A stretch of 10,228 nt of DNA, from positions 1-10,228 of the forward strand of contig CANHHS010000053.1 of NCBI GenBank assembly GCA_947460445.1, written 5' to 3'. The translations under genes and the position numbers were made by a program. Source of the stretch: Opitutia bacterium (lineage in GTDB: Bacteria; Verrucomicrobiota; Verrucomicrobiia; Opitutales; UBA953). Of the stretch, positions 1 to 6,850 are shown one piece after another. The notes under the pieces are model-generated. The model saw only the letters and a program-made list of their open reading frames with translations, had not been told where the DNA came from and searched no databases. Every line of letters begins with the position of its first letter. Position 1 is the first letter of the stretch.

Positions 1-1367
1 CCGACGTCTGGGGAGAATGCTTGTTTGTAAATTGTTTCATCGGCGCCGTCTGCGTTGATATCAACGCGTGCTTCGAGGTAGCGCACGTAAAGGCCACGAC
101 GGGATAAATTGCTTAAGGAGGTAACTTCGGAGCCCGTGGCATCTGTCACGTCCATTGTGCCTGCGAGATTCACACTGGCGACAGACGCCAAAGCACGGCC
201 ACCTGCACTATCGAGAATCGTACGTCCGCCTGCAGCGGTGAAATCGCCCGTGAGGGTGGCTTCGTTGATGATGGTGAGGCTGCCGGCACCTGTCTTTACG
301 ACGCTGCCTGCACCCGCGAGAATACCAACGGAGCTTACTTCGGCTTGGTCGGTGTGGAGAATGAGACGGTAGTCATCCGTTGTGCCGACAATAATTTCTG
401 TCTGCAGCTGGTCGTCATTAAGACCGGCACGTACATTGTGCAGGAAGTTGTAGCGCAGAGCCGACCCATCTGAAAGGTTGGTAGACGTCTTTGTAGGAAC
501 GTTGAGAGGAGAGTTCGTAAATTCTAAAACCGAAGAACCATTAAGGATCACAGAGTTTACACCCGTCATGCGCTTGGCTAAGACACGCGAAGAGGCGACA
601 CCTGCAGCGTTATTCGTGGCTGTCTCAACCACAACATTGGGTGGAATAGGTGGGAGCCCAGGAATCACTGCATAATCACCTGCACCAAAGTCATGCCAAA
701 CATTGAGGAATCCAGAGAGGCGGACCGTTCCCTCGTTAATGGTGAACGTACCTTGAATGCCATTTTGACGAAAGGCGTTACGGCCATCAGGGTCACCGAG
801 AATGTCTGGAGCAAGATCGCTCGGCGTGGAGCCATCGCTACCAGGGCCGGCCACGAATGAAGTAACGTCGAGCGGGAAGTTAAAACCTGTGCCACCATTG
901 CGTCCAATGAACACGCCGGGGCCCACAAAACCGTAACGAATATTTCCAGAGATGCCGCTGAAGGAATTGAGCTGGAGTAAGCCGCCGCCATTTTTGACGA
1001 CATTACCACCAACACGAAGCCCGGTAACAGGATCAGTTTTGTAGACGACACCGTTTGTACCGGTCACCATCTGCGCGACATCCGTCTCACCAAACTCTTG
1101 GAACGAAGCTTCAACCGTCGTCGCGTACTCGCTGTTGATCGTCAAAGTTTGCCCGGCCGTGATAATAACCGAGCTGCCACCCGCAGGATTGAAAACGAGG
1201 TTATTGCCTTGGGGTACGCCATTGAGAACCGAAAGGGTTCCGCCTCCGCCGATGGCAGTTACGCTCTCCCCGTCGATGTTCAGAATTGTCACATTCTGAT
1301 AAGCAAAAGAGTGGGCAGCGGTCAGCAGGCAGGCTGCAGCCACCAACGAGGACTTGGGAAGTCTCAT
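1..1367 (-). CDS. Secreted autotransporter-type beta-strand-repeat protein (5' part; continues past the left edge)
   Basis: The minus strand is open from the ATG at 1367-1365 to the window edge, giving 455 codons and no stop. Residues 1-22 form a signal peptide: basic start (MRLPK), hydrophobic core (LVAAACLLTAA), and a likely cut after Ser-Phe-Ala22. The rest is rich in Gly, Asn, Thr, Ser and Val, with short beta-strand-like segments. Around residues 349-385 there is a passenger-associated repeat pattern (GAGSVVKTGAGSLTI, then a TLTGDFTAAGG turn) typical of autotransporter-associated beta-strand repeats, which form extracellular beta-helices. Residues 436-444 (DINADGADE) resemble a dockerin/EF-hand-type calcium loop. 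The C-terminus is not visible, so a beta-barrel, PEP-CTERM or other anchor cannot be judged. Adhesion or a surface structural role is inference. The start fits the signal peptide; only a weak GGAT precedes it. Confidence 0.82.
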   Translation of the reverse strand, partial: MRLPKSSLVAAACLLTAAHSFAYQNVTILNIDGESVTAIGGGGTLSVLNGVPQGNNLVFNPAGGSSVIITAGQTLTINSEYATTVEASFQEFGETDVAQMVTGTNGVVYKTDPVTGLRVGGNVVKNGGGLLQLNSFSGISGNIRYGFVGPGVFIGRNGGTGFNFPLDVTSFVAGPGSDGSTPSDLAPDILGDPDGRNAFRQNGIQGTFTINEGTVRLSGFLNVWHDFGAGDYAVIPGLPPIPPNVVVETATNNAAGVASSRVLAKRMTGVNSVILNGSSVLEFTNSPLNVPTKTSTNLSDGSALRYNFLHNVRAGLNDDQLQTEIIVGTTDDYRLILHTDQAEVSSVGILAGAGSVVKTGAGSLTIINEATLTGDFTAAGGRTILDSAGGRALASVASVNLAGTMDVTDATGSEVTSLSNLSRRGLYVRYLEARVDINADGADETIYKQAFSPDV

Positions 1368-1506
1368 AGGATCCGGATAGGAGTAAAAAATGAGTCTTTT
1401 CAGCCTAAAAGGGGTGTCAACGGGATATGGCTCACTTTTAGCACATCCGTTGCTTTAGTTAATTATTTGTAAATAGTCACAAGTACTTACTAAACAATAC
1501 TTTACA

Positions 1507-1659
1507 CTAGTTATTTTTCGGTTCGTTGACGACAGAAGGGCGGCCGATCTTCCCGCGACGAAAGCCATTTTCTGCCGTGACCCATGCACCCCACAACGCC
1601 GTTAAAATCATGAGTATAATTACCATCCGAGTCCAAAACCGGCGCGTCGAATCTTGCAT
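1507..1659 (-). CDS. Small single-span membrane protein, 50 aa, unknown function
   Basis: I do not recognise this protein. The ATG at 1659 gives 50 residues: a basic N-terminus (MQDSTRRFWTR), one hydrophobic span at about residues 12-30 (MVIILMILTALWGAWVTA), and a basic, polar tail ending in PKNN. The positive N-terminus would favour an N-in orientation. The frame could extend to a TTG at 1722, but the added residues are polar and unremarkable. A purine-rich GAGAGG at 1672-1677 lies 12 nt before the ATG, rather far but usable. It is divergent from the response regulator at 1775 and co-directional with the repeat protein 139 bp downstream. The hydrophobic profile supports a real gene, but its small size leaves doubt. 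Confidence 0.5.
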   Translation of the reverse strand: MQDSTRRFWTRMVIILMILTALWGAWVTAENGFRRGKIGRPSVVNEPKNN

Positions 1660-1774
1660 AGACCCAGCCTGCCTCTCTTGAGCACTTTTACAATTTCGAT
1701 TTACACTTGTCGGTCGAAGCAAGTTTCTTGTAAAACATTTTTACCCCACCGTTCAGCCGCGACCCCTCGGCTTT
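1660..1774. promoter_or_regulatory. Divergent intergenic region with AT-rich dyad and TTTAC elements
   Basis: This gap separates the 50-aa membrane protein (-) from the response regulator (+), so both promoters probably lie here. A perfect dyad GTAAAA-cat-TTTTAC covers 1730-1744, centred about 38 nt before the regulator's ATG. Further TTTAC copies occur at 1687-1691 and 1700-1704. An OmpR/PhoB-type regulator could bind such repeats, but that is inference. No clean -35/-10 pair stands out on either strand. Confidence 0.35.
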
Positions 1775-2506
1775 ATGAACACTAAACAAAAACCCGTTGT
1801 TGCGGTCGTTGAAGACGACCGGAGCCTTGCCTCGCTCATTGACGAACAGCTCAGCGAAGCGGGTTTTGCCACGCATGTGTTTCACAAAGGCGGAAGCGCC
1901 CTGAAACACCTAGAATCTAATCATGCGCATTTAGTACTACTCGATCTCGCGCTTCCAGACATGGATGGCATGGAGCTCTTTGCACGCATGCAGCGGCTAC
2001 GCGCGCCCGTTCCAGTGGTCATCTTGTCAGCAACCGATAGTGATGCTGTCGTCGCACGAGCCCTGGATGCCGGTGCAGACGATTATATCCGAAAGCCTTT
2101 CAACGGTGTCGAATTATGCGCGCGCCTCCGTGCTGTTTTGCGCCGAACAGAAACTGCCCGCGACTTACGTCTCACGCGGAATGCAGATCTTGCCACGGGA
2201 GTCTTTGATTTCGGCCCTGCGCAGGTTCACCCCGAGCGCCTTGAGTTAGAATTTAAAAACGGGCAGCGTAGTAAAATTGGCCGCAAAGAACTTGGCATCC
2301 TTTTTCATCTCCACGCCAACCCAGGAGTCATTGTGAGTCGCCATGCACTCATTCACTCTGTCTGGGGCGTACACGCTGACATTCGCAGTCGCTCGCTGGA
2401 TCAGTATGTTGTGAAAATCCGTGAGCTTTTCGGCCGTCACGGAGCCTCACTGAGCTGTTTCCGCACGATTCACGGCATCGGCTATTGGTACGAGCCGGGC
2501 CAATAA
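1775..2506 (+). CDS. OmpR/PhoB-family response regulator (orphan)
   Basis: A two-component transcription factor of 243 residues, the usual length for the family. The N-terminal receiver domain (about 7-120) has the acidic pocket E13/D14/D15, phospho-acceptor D57 (in LLDLALPDMDG), switch Ser85 (ILSATD) and Lys107 (RKPF), so it should be phosphorylatable. The C-terminal winged-helix domain (about 140-240) shows the family pattern: IGRKELGIL, IVSRHALIHSVWG, a recognition-helix region SLDQYVVKIRELFG, and the closing wing TIHGIGYWYEP. It would bind DNA, usually as a dimer on direct repeats. No sensor kinase is visible in the window, so the partner and signal are unknown. No Shine-Dalgarno is evident before the ATG. 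Its stop lies 3 bp from the stop of the convergent aminotransferase gene. Confidence 0.93.
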   Translation: MNTKQKPVVAVVEDDRSLASLIDEQLSEAGFATHVFHKGGSALKHLESNHAHLVLLDLALPDMDGMELFARMQRLRAPVPVVILSATDSDAVVARALDAGADDYIRKPFNGVELCARLRAVLRRTETARDLRLTRNADLATGVFDFGPAQVHPERLELEFKNGQRSKIGRKELGILFHLHANPGVIVSRHALIHSVWGVHADIRSRSLDQYVVKIRELFGRHGASLSCFRTIHGIGYWYEPGQ

Positions 2507-2509
2507 ACT

Positions 2510-3661
2510 TTAGCTACGCGCAAACTCTGCGAGCGCGTCGGCAACCGTGCTGCGCTGGATATCTGTCAGTTCCGGGAAGATCGGGATGCTGAGCACTTCC
2601 TCGGAGAGACGGTGTGATACGCCGAGCCCTTCGGTGCCACGTCCACTATTACGGAAACATTCCTGCCGATCTAACGTCAGCGGGTAATAAACTTCGGAGC
2701 CAATTTTTCGGTCGGCTAAAAACGCCTTCAAGGCATCACGCTTACCATTCAAGACACGCAGCGTGAATTGATTCCAGATGCCTTCACCTGAAAAATCTTT
2801 TGGGAGGAGGATTTTTGCGCCGCCTGAAGCGCCGGCAGTATTTTCGGCAATGCCCGGCTTACCCAGCAAGGTGCTCTTGTAGAAATTAGCATTTCCAGCG
2901 CGCGCACAATTATAGGACGGAAGATGCGGCAGCTTTGCTCGCAACATAGCCGCCTGAAGCGGATCCATCCGGAAATTGGCGCCAACAAATTTATGGTAGT
3001 ACTTCGGCTGCATACCGTGCACGCGTAAGATGCGCGCACGCTCTGCCAGGCTGTCATCGGACGTCGTCACAAGGCCCGAATCGCCAAAGCCTCCAAGGTT
3101 TTTGGAAGGAAAGAAGCTGGTCGCACCAAACTCACCCCAAGCCATCGTCGGCTTGCCTTGCCAACGAGCACCCATCGATTGGGCGGCGTCTTCAATAACA
3201 AAGAGCTTATGGGCTTTGGCGAAAGCGGTGGCTGCAGACATGTCCATCGATTGGCCGAAGAGGTGCACAGGCATGATGGCCTTGCAGCGTGGACCAATTT
3301 TCCGAGCAGCGTCCGCTAAGTCTAAATTATAAGTGTGTGGATCAACATCACACCACACAGGTTCAGCGCCTAAGCGCACCACCGAGCCGGCGGTTGCAAA
3401 AAACGTAAAAGCCGGGAGCAACACTTCGTCACCCTTCCCCACCCCAAGCGCCATGAGCGCTAGTAAGAGCGCGTCGGTGCCCGAAGAAACGCCGATAGCG
3501 TGCTTAACGCCGAGCGCGGATGCACAGTCTTTCTCGAAGGCATCCATCTCTGGACCGAGGATAAACATGTTGGAGCTCATCACGCGCTCGAAGGCCGCAC
3601 GCAACTCTGCCTCGAGTGCGCGGTTCTGTGGACCAAGGTCGAGCAGCGGTACAGGCGTCAT
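2510..3661 (-). CDS. DegT/DnrJ/EryC1-family PLP-dependent sugar aminotransferase
   Basis: A fold-type I PLP enzyme that transfers an amino group, usually from glutamate, to a keto sugar nucleotide for surface polysaccharide or glycan synthesis. The 383 residues fit the family. Visible features: ILGPEMDAFE (34-43), phosphate-binding SSGTDA (59-64), EDAAQS (157-162) with Asp158 facing the pyridine nitrogen, Schiff-base Lys187 in FFPSKNLGGFGDSG, and GANFRMDPLQAA (227-238). The ILGPE, FGQ and FFPSK pattern resembles WbpE/WlbC-type UDP-3-keto-sugar aminotransferases, but the exact substrate cannot be assigned. I chose the ATG at 3661 because it overlaps the lgt stop as ATGA and begins at the conserved PLLDLGPQN segment. 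An upstream in-frame extension lies inside lgt and is not family-like. No other sugar-nucleotide genes are in the window. Confidence 0.93.
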   Translation of the reverse strand: MTPVPLLDLGPQNRALEAELRAAFERVMSSNMFILGPEMDAFEKDCASALGVKHAIGVSSGTDALLLALMALGVGKGDEVLLPAFTFFATAGSVVRLGAEPVWCDVDPHTYNLDLADAARKIGPRCKAIMPVHLFGQSMDMSAATAFAKAHKLFVIEDAAQSMGARWQGKPTMAWGEFGATSFFPSKNLGGFGDSGLVTTSDDSLAERARILRVHGMQPKYYHKFVGANFRMDPLQAAMLRAKLPHLPSYNCARAGNANFYKSTLLGKPGIAENTAGASGGAKILLPKDFSGEGIWNQFTLRVLNGKRDALKAFLADRKIGSEVYYPLTLDRQECFRNSGRGTEGLGVSHRLSEEVLSIPIFPELTDIQRSTVADALAEFARS

Positions 3662-4491
3662 GTGCGTAAAGGTTGGGCTGGTTGGCCGCGGGTTCGCAAG
3701 ACCAACCATAAGCCATAGGTGCCCATCGGTAAGCACCAGAACTGTCCAGCGGTGAGCCCGAGAATATAACCATCTTCGGGCAGGCGAACGGTTTCACAAA
3801 GTATGCGTGCGCCCGCGTACAGCATAAGGAATTCGCCGCCGAGTCGGCCTGGGGGCAAGCGTCGCGGGTAACGCAGCCACATCCAAATCATTGGTAGCAG
3901 GCCTTCGAGGGTTGCTTCGTACAATTGCGAAGGGTGACTGGGTGGAGAATAAAGTCCGCCGGGAAGAGGGAAAACAACGGCCCACGGCAAATTTGTCGGA
4001 CGGCCAATCAGCTCGGCGTTTATAAAGTTCGCCAAACGTCCAAGCAATAATCCTGCAGGGGCGCACGCACAGATCAAATCGCCGATTTCATAATATGAGC
4101 GACGCCGCGTCCGCGCAAACCATGCGACGCCAAGCCCTGAGCCGACGATACCGCCATGAAACGACATGCCGCCCTGCCAAACGCGAAAAATCATCGCGGG
4201 ATCGGCAAGAAATTCTCCACCGGCATAAAGAACGACGTGTCCGATGCGTCCGCCAAAAACAACGCCAGCAATGACTGCAGTCAGCAGCGCCGAATCATCT
4301 TCGGCATTACGCAGCGGCGCTAAGCCCTGCCGGCGCCACCGAGCCATCAACCATCCGCCAAAAAGAAATGCCGATGCGTAAGCCAGCCCATACCAATATA
4401 TCCCCTGCAAACCCCAACTTTGCGGAAAATGAATCGCAATAGGGTCCAGGTGGTGAACCCAAAAACCGGGTGTCGGAATCTCGGTCGGCAT
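3658..4491 (-). CDS. lgt: Phosphatidylglycerol--prolipoprotein diacylglyceryl transferase
   Basis: Inner-membrane enzyme that moves diacylglycerol from phosphatidylglycerol to the lipobox cysteine of prolipoproteins, the first step of lipoprotein maturation. The 277 residues match the family and contain several hydrophobic spans. Diagnostic motifs: IYWYGLAYA (31-39), FHGGIVG (111-117), the Lgt signature GRLANFINAELIGRPT (151-166) with Arg152 and Asn155, HPSQLYE (186-192), and the C-terminal YAGARILCETVRLPEDG segment. The normal signature reads GRIGNFIN, so Leu-Ala here is a mild change. It starts 5 nt after the stop of the CBS-domain gene and its TGA overlaps the aminotransferase ATG, so all three are probably co-transcribed and translationally coupled. 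The identification is firm. Confidence 0.97.
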   Translation of the reverse strand: MPTEIPTPGFWVHHLDPIAIHFPQSWGLQGIYWYGLAYASAFLFGGWLMARWRRQGLAPLRNAEDDSALLTAVIAGVVFGGRIGHVVLYAGGEFLADPAMIFRVWQGGMSFHGGIVGSGLGVAWFARTRRRSYYEIGDLICACAPAGLLLGRLANFINAELIGRPTNLPWAVVFPLPGGLYSPPSHPSQLYEATLEGLLPMIWMWLRYPRRLPPGRLGGEFLMLYAGARILCETVRLPEDGYILGLTAGQFWCLPMGTYGLWLVLRTRGQPAQPLRT

Positions 4492-4496
4492 TGCGT

Positions 4497-5585
4497 TTAG
4501 CTATGCGGCTTTTCGTCGGTCGCAGCCCGCCGACCTGCACGATGTCCGCGCTGGCGCGCCAACTCGCGCATATCTGGGTGCGGATCGTCTTTCTCATAAA
4601 TCTCCACGCCGAGCAAAGATTCAAAAATATCTTCAAGGGTAATCACGCCAGAGAATGCACCAAACTCATCGACCACGACGGCCATCTGTTGATGACTGCG
4701 GACAAGATCGTTGAGCGCGTCACTCAAAGAGGCGTTCTCAGGAATAATATGTGCCTTGTGCATGAGTTCACTCATTTGCACCGCGTGTCGATCTTCGCCA
4801 GCAGCCTTCAGTAAATCGCGTCGACGGACAATGCCGACAATTCGGTCAGGGTTGCCTTGCCAGACGGGGAGACGCCCGTGGGGGACGCTCGGGAAGAGCC
4901 TCAACACATCCGCAACCGACATCGAGCTATCAAAAGCCGTCACAACAGGTCGCGGCGTCAGAACTTGCGAAACAGGGATATCGTCCAAGCGGACGGCGTT
5001 GGTAACGAGCGTACTCTCTGCCAGTGTGATCTTGCCCGCAAGCGCAGCTGCCCGGGCAACGCTACCAATCTCGGCGTCTGCTGCGTCCATTCCGGGCTCT
5101 TCTGCCGGCGCAAGGGCGTCATGCATTCTGCCTAAACGACGGAGAACACTTGCGGCACCACGCACCAAGAGGAGCGCAGGTGAGAGGCGTGGGGCGAGCG
5201 CTACGCGCATGTGAGCTCCCAATTTCCGGGGCAACATGCCCGTTAGCCACGAAAGTAAAAAGGAGACGGCGATGACGCTCGACGTGATCACGAGTGCGCT
5301 CACCCAGCCAGACTCTGCTCTGCCTAAAAGTTTATCGCCGAGCAAAACGCCCCCGAGTAATGCGCTCATGCCGACGCACGCAGTGTGCAAAAGGTCAAAA
5401 GCTGCGAGTGTGTTGGCTTTATCTTCGTAGCAGCGATCAAGCACTGCGGCTGTCTTTGGATGGGCAGCACGCAATGCATCAACCTCGTGAACGCGAAAAG
5501 CCGTCATCATTCCGTGCAAAACAGAGACCGCCACCGCTGAGCCATTCAGAAGGAGGAAGGCTGGCCAAAGTAGATTCACTTCCAT
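4497..5585 (-). CDS. DUF21/CNNM transmembrane protein with CBS-domain pair (CorC/HlyC-like, short form)
   Basis: Membrane protein of the CNNM/CorB/hemolysin-C-like family, linked elsewhere to magnesium and divalent cation export. From the ATG at 5585 it has 362 residues. The N-terminal DUF21-like part (about 1-140) has hydrophobic spans near 5-27, 60-85 and 95-118, then the family LPRKLGAHM turn (118-126). A linker with KITLAESTLVTNAVRLDD and VLTPRPVV (208-215) leads to two CBS modules at about 205-262 and 270-326, including RLPVWQGNPDRIVGIV and VVVDEFGAFSGVITLEDI. It ends with a short charged tail and lacks the C-terminal CorC_HlyC domain of longer members. A TTG at 5630 could extend it, but that TTG also lies in a candidate -35 box. 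No Shine-Dalgarno is seen. First gene of the lgt operon; the transported ion is not shown. Confidence 0.88.
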   Translation of the reverse strand: MEVNLLWPAFLLLNGSAVAVSVLHGMMTAFRVHEVDALRAAHPKTAAVLDRCYEDKANTLAAFDLLHTACVGMSALLGGVLLGDKLLGRAESGWVSALVITSSVIAVSFLLSWLTGMLPRKLGAHMRVALAPRLSPALLLVRGAASVLRRLGRMHDALAPAEEPGMDAADAEIGSVARAAALAGKITLAESTLVTNAVRLDDIPVSQVLTPRPVVTAFDSSMSVADVLRLFPSVPHGRLPVWQGNPDRIVGIVRRRDLLKAAGEDRHAVQMSELMHKAHIIPENASLSDALNDLVRSHQQMAVVVDEFGAFSGVITLEDIFESLLGVEIYEKDDPHPDMRELARQRGHRAGRRAATDEKPHS

Positions 5586-5601
5586 GAGTGGCGAAAGCGT
5601 G

Positions 5602-5630
5602 CGATAAAAAGGCAAAAATGCGAGCGTCAA
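5602..5630 (-). promoter_or_regulatory. Candidate promoter for the CBS-lgt-aminotransferase operon
   Basis: Read on the minus strand, TTGACG (5630-5625) is a 5/6 match to the sigma-70 -35 box. A weak -10 follows: TTATCG (5607-5602) at 17 bp or TATCGC (5606-5601) at 18 bp. Transcription would start roughly 10 nt before the ATG at 5585, giving a very short leader, which supports that ATG over the upstream TTG. The -10 match is poor, so confidence is low. Confidence 0.3.
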
Positions 5631-5659
5631 CCAAGCACGCTAGATTGGTTTTGCGAGGA

Positions 5660-5687
5660 TTGACCCGCCACGAATCTTGGATAAAAA
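5660..5687 (+). promoter_or_regulatory. Candidate promoter, possibly giving a leaderless mRNA
   Basis: TTGACC (5660-5665, 5/6 match) and TAAAAA (5682-5687, 4/6 match) are separated by 16 bp. The expected transcription start, about 7 nt past the -10 box, falls at or next to the A of the ATG at 5694. There is no Shine-Dalgarno, so the message could be leaderless. This is based on spacing and consensus only. Confidence 0.35.
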
Positions 5688-5693
5688 CACTGT

Positions 5694-6068
5694 ATGGATA
5701 ATACCAACGCACGTCGTCTCTCTTTGTTGGCCTGCATCCTTGTTCCAGCTATGCCCGCCATCGCAGGAATGATCGCCTTCCGCTCGCAGCCCATTCTCAT
5801 CGCCGCGGTAACCGGCACCGCAGGCAAGCTTCCCTTCCTGACAAACGTCTTCTTTAACCATTTCACAGCATCACTCCTGCTGCTTTTAGGCATCTCAACA
5901 ATCTTAGCCTACCTCGCTTTCGCTCAATTAAAACAAAGCGACGCGACAGAGCGCTTTGCAGGATTGCTGGCAACTGTCTGCGCAGCAGCCCTAGTGAGCG
6001 TGCTCTATGTCGGATTATTTATCCTCTCTGTCTGCCTGCCGCTTTATGCGAAGCTGACTGAGCGCTGA
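5694..6068 (+). CDS. Small multi-span membrane protein, 124 aa, unknown function
   Basis: I do not recognise a family. The protein is strongly hydrophobic, with three likely membrane spans at about residues 9-28 (LSLLACILVPAMPAIAGMIAF), 59-78 (ASLLLLLGISTILAYLAFAQ) and 90-116 (LLATVCAAALVSVLYVGLF onward). A short basic N-terminus (MDNTNARR) precedes span 1 and a polar loop (KQSDATERF) lies between spans 2 and 3. It is divergent from the CBS-domain operon, 108 bp away. Its last 25 bp overlap the 3' end of the convergent aminotransferase gene. The coherent topology, plausible promoter and gap-filling position argue for a real gene; its function is unknown. Confidence 0.7.
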   Translation: MDNTNARRLSLLACILVPAMPAIAGMIAFRSQPILIAAVTGTAGKLPFLTNVFFNHFTASLLLLLGISTILAYLAFAQLKQSDATERFAGLLATVCAAALVSVLYVGLFILSVCLPLYAKLTER

Positions 6069-6850
6069 GCCCGATAAACTGCGAGTTGCTCGAGTAATTT
6101 TGATGCGAGCGAGATTGACGCATTCTGCCAAATAACTTGGCCGTCAACATCCTGCCATTCGGTAACAGGCGCACCTCCCTTAGGTAATGTCGACCGTAGG
6201 AGCAAAACGGCTTCGGCCTGGCGCGGCGCAGGAACGGTAACTGATTTAACCGACAAACCACTAGATGCCATCAACTGAGAGACGGCTGTGCCTGGCAGAC
6301 GTCCTGTCGACTCCGCCGGCACACAAAGCTCACCATTGATAACCCAGGCGAGCGATGAACGCGTGCCTTCGGAAACATTACCACGAACGTCGAGTTGTAC
6401 ACCTTCTGTTTCCGCGGGCACACCGAGCGATCTTAGTTCCATCGTTGCCGCCAATGAATTCGCCCAAGGTGCAGACTTTGGTCGAGGCAACCATTCAGGG
6501 GTGTCGCGAACGGTGCGAAGATTCCGCAGAATAAATGTCGGCGGCGAAAGCATGAGGCTACGTGCACCGAGTTCTTCAATTCCTTTACCTACGGCTAATC
6601 GCAAAATAGAATCTCCAGCCTCAAGCCCTTCGAGCGCTGACCTCCACGCTCGACGATCACCTGAGGCTAAAGGCCCAAGAGGCAGGGACTGATGCCTCAT
6701 GCCTAAAGCCAAGCGCGCGAGATGGTCCTCAAGGCATTCGATTGTCTTTTGTCGGTAAGCAAATGTCTCGAAGAACTGTACGCCTGCGGAAAAAGATCCG
6801 GGTGACACATCGCCAGACACACGAGCTCCATTGCGCCAAACATAACTCAT
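6044..6850 (-). CDS. pabC: Class IV PLP aminotransferase, probable aminodeoxychorismate lyase
   Basis: PabC removes pyruvate from 4-amino-4-deoxychorismate to give p-aminobenzoate for folate. This protein has 268 residues, the usual size. Family landmarks: VWRNG (4-8), GVQFFETF near 23-30, ILRLAVGKG (82-90) for the LRxxxSRG segment, Lys125 (RPKSAP) as the probable Schiff-base lysine, GNVSEGTRSSL (158-168) for the GxVxEGxxSNL cofactor loop, and the LPGTAVSQL segment (185-193). In the cofactor loop the usual Asn is Ser, and the region after Lys125 is atypical. The ATG at 6850 overlaps the pabB TGA as ATGA, so the genes are coupled; a longer frame reaching into pabB adds nothing family-like. D-amino-acid or branched-chain aminotransferase activity cannot be excluded, but the pairing with pabB favours PabC. 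Confidence 0.8.
   Translation of the reverse strand: MSYVWRNGARVSGDVSPGSFSAGVQFFETFAYRQKTIECLEDHLARLALGMRHQSLPLGPLASGDRRAWRSALEGLEAGDSILRLAVGKGIEELGARSLMLSPPTFILRNLRTVRDTPEWLPRPKSAPWANSLAATMELRSLGVPAETEGVQLDVRGNVSEGTRSSLAWVINGELCVPAESTGRLPGTAVSQLMASSGLSVKSVTVPAPRQAEAVLLLRSTLPKGGAPVTEWQDVDGQVIWQNASISLASKLLEQLAVYRAQRSVSFA

Noticed and set aside
1415..1420. Exact TTGACA on the minus strand upstream of the repeat protein
   Set aside because: No acceptable -10 box lies 15-19 bp downstream (AGACTC at 17 bp), so I do not call a promoter.
665..1472. Open frames on both strands over the signal-peptide gene region
   Set aside because: The minus-strand frame starting at 1367 has a signal peptide and beta-repeat motifs and runs without a stop to the edge; the others are shadows.
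3662..3736. Longer N-terminus for the DegT-family aminotransferase
   Set aside because: The added residues lie inside lgt in another frame and are unlike the family; the ATGA overlap at 3661 is the natural start.
4711..5214. A plus-strand open frame (about 167 codons)
   Set aside because: Antisense to the DUF21/CBS gene; composition is Ser/Arg/Ala-rich as expected from the complement of a GC-rich gene.
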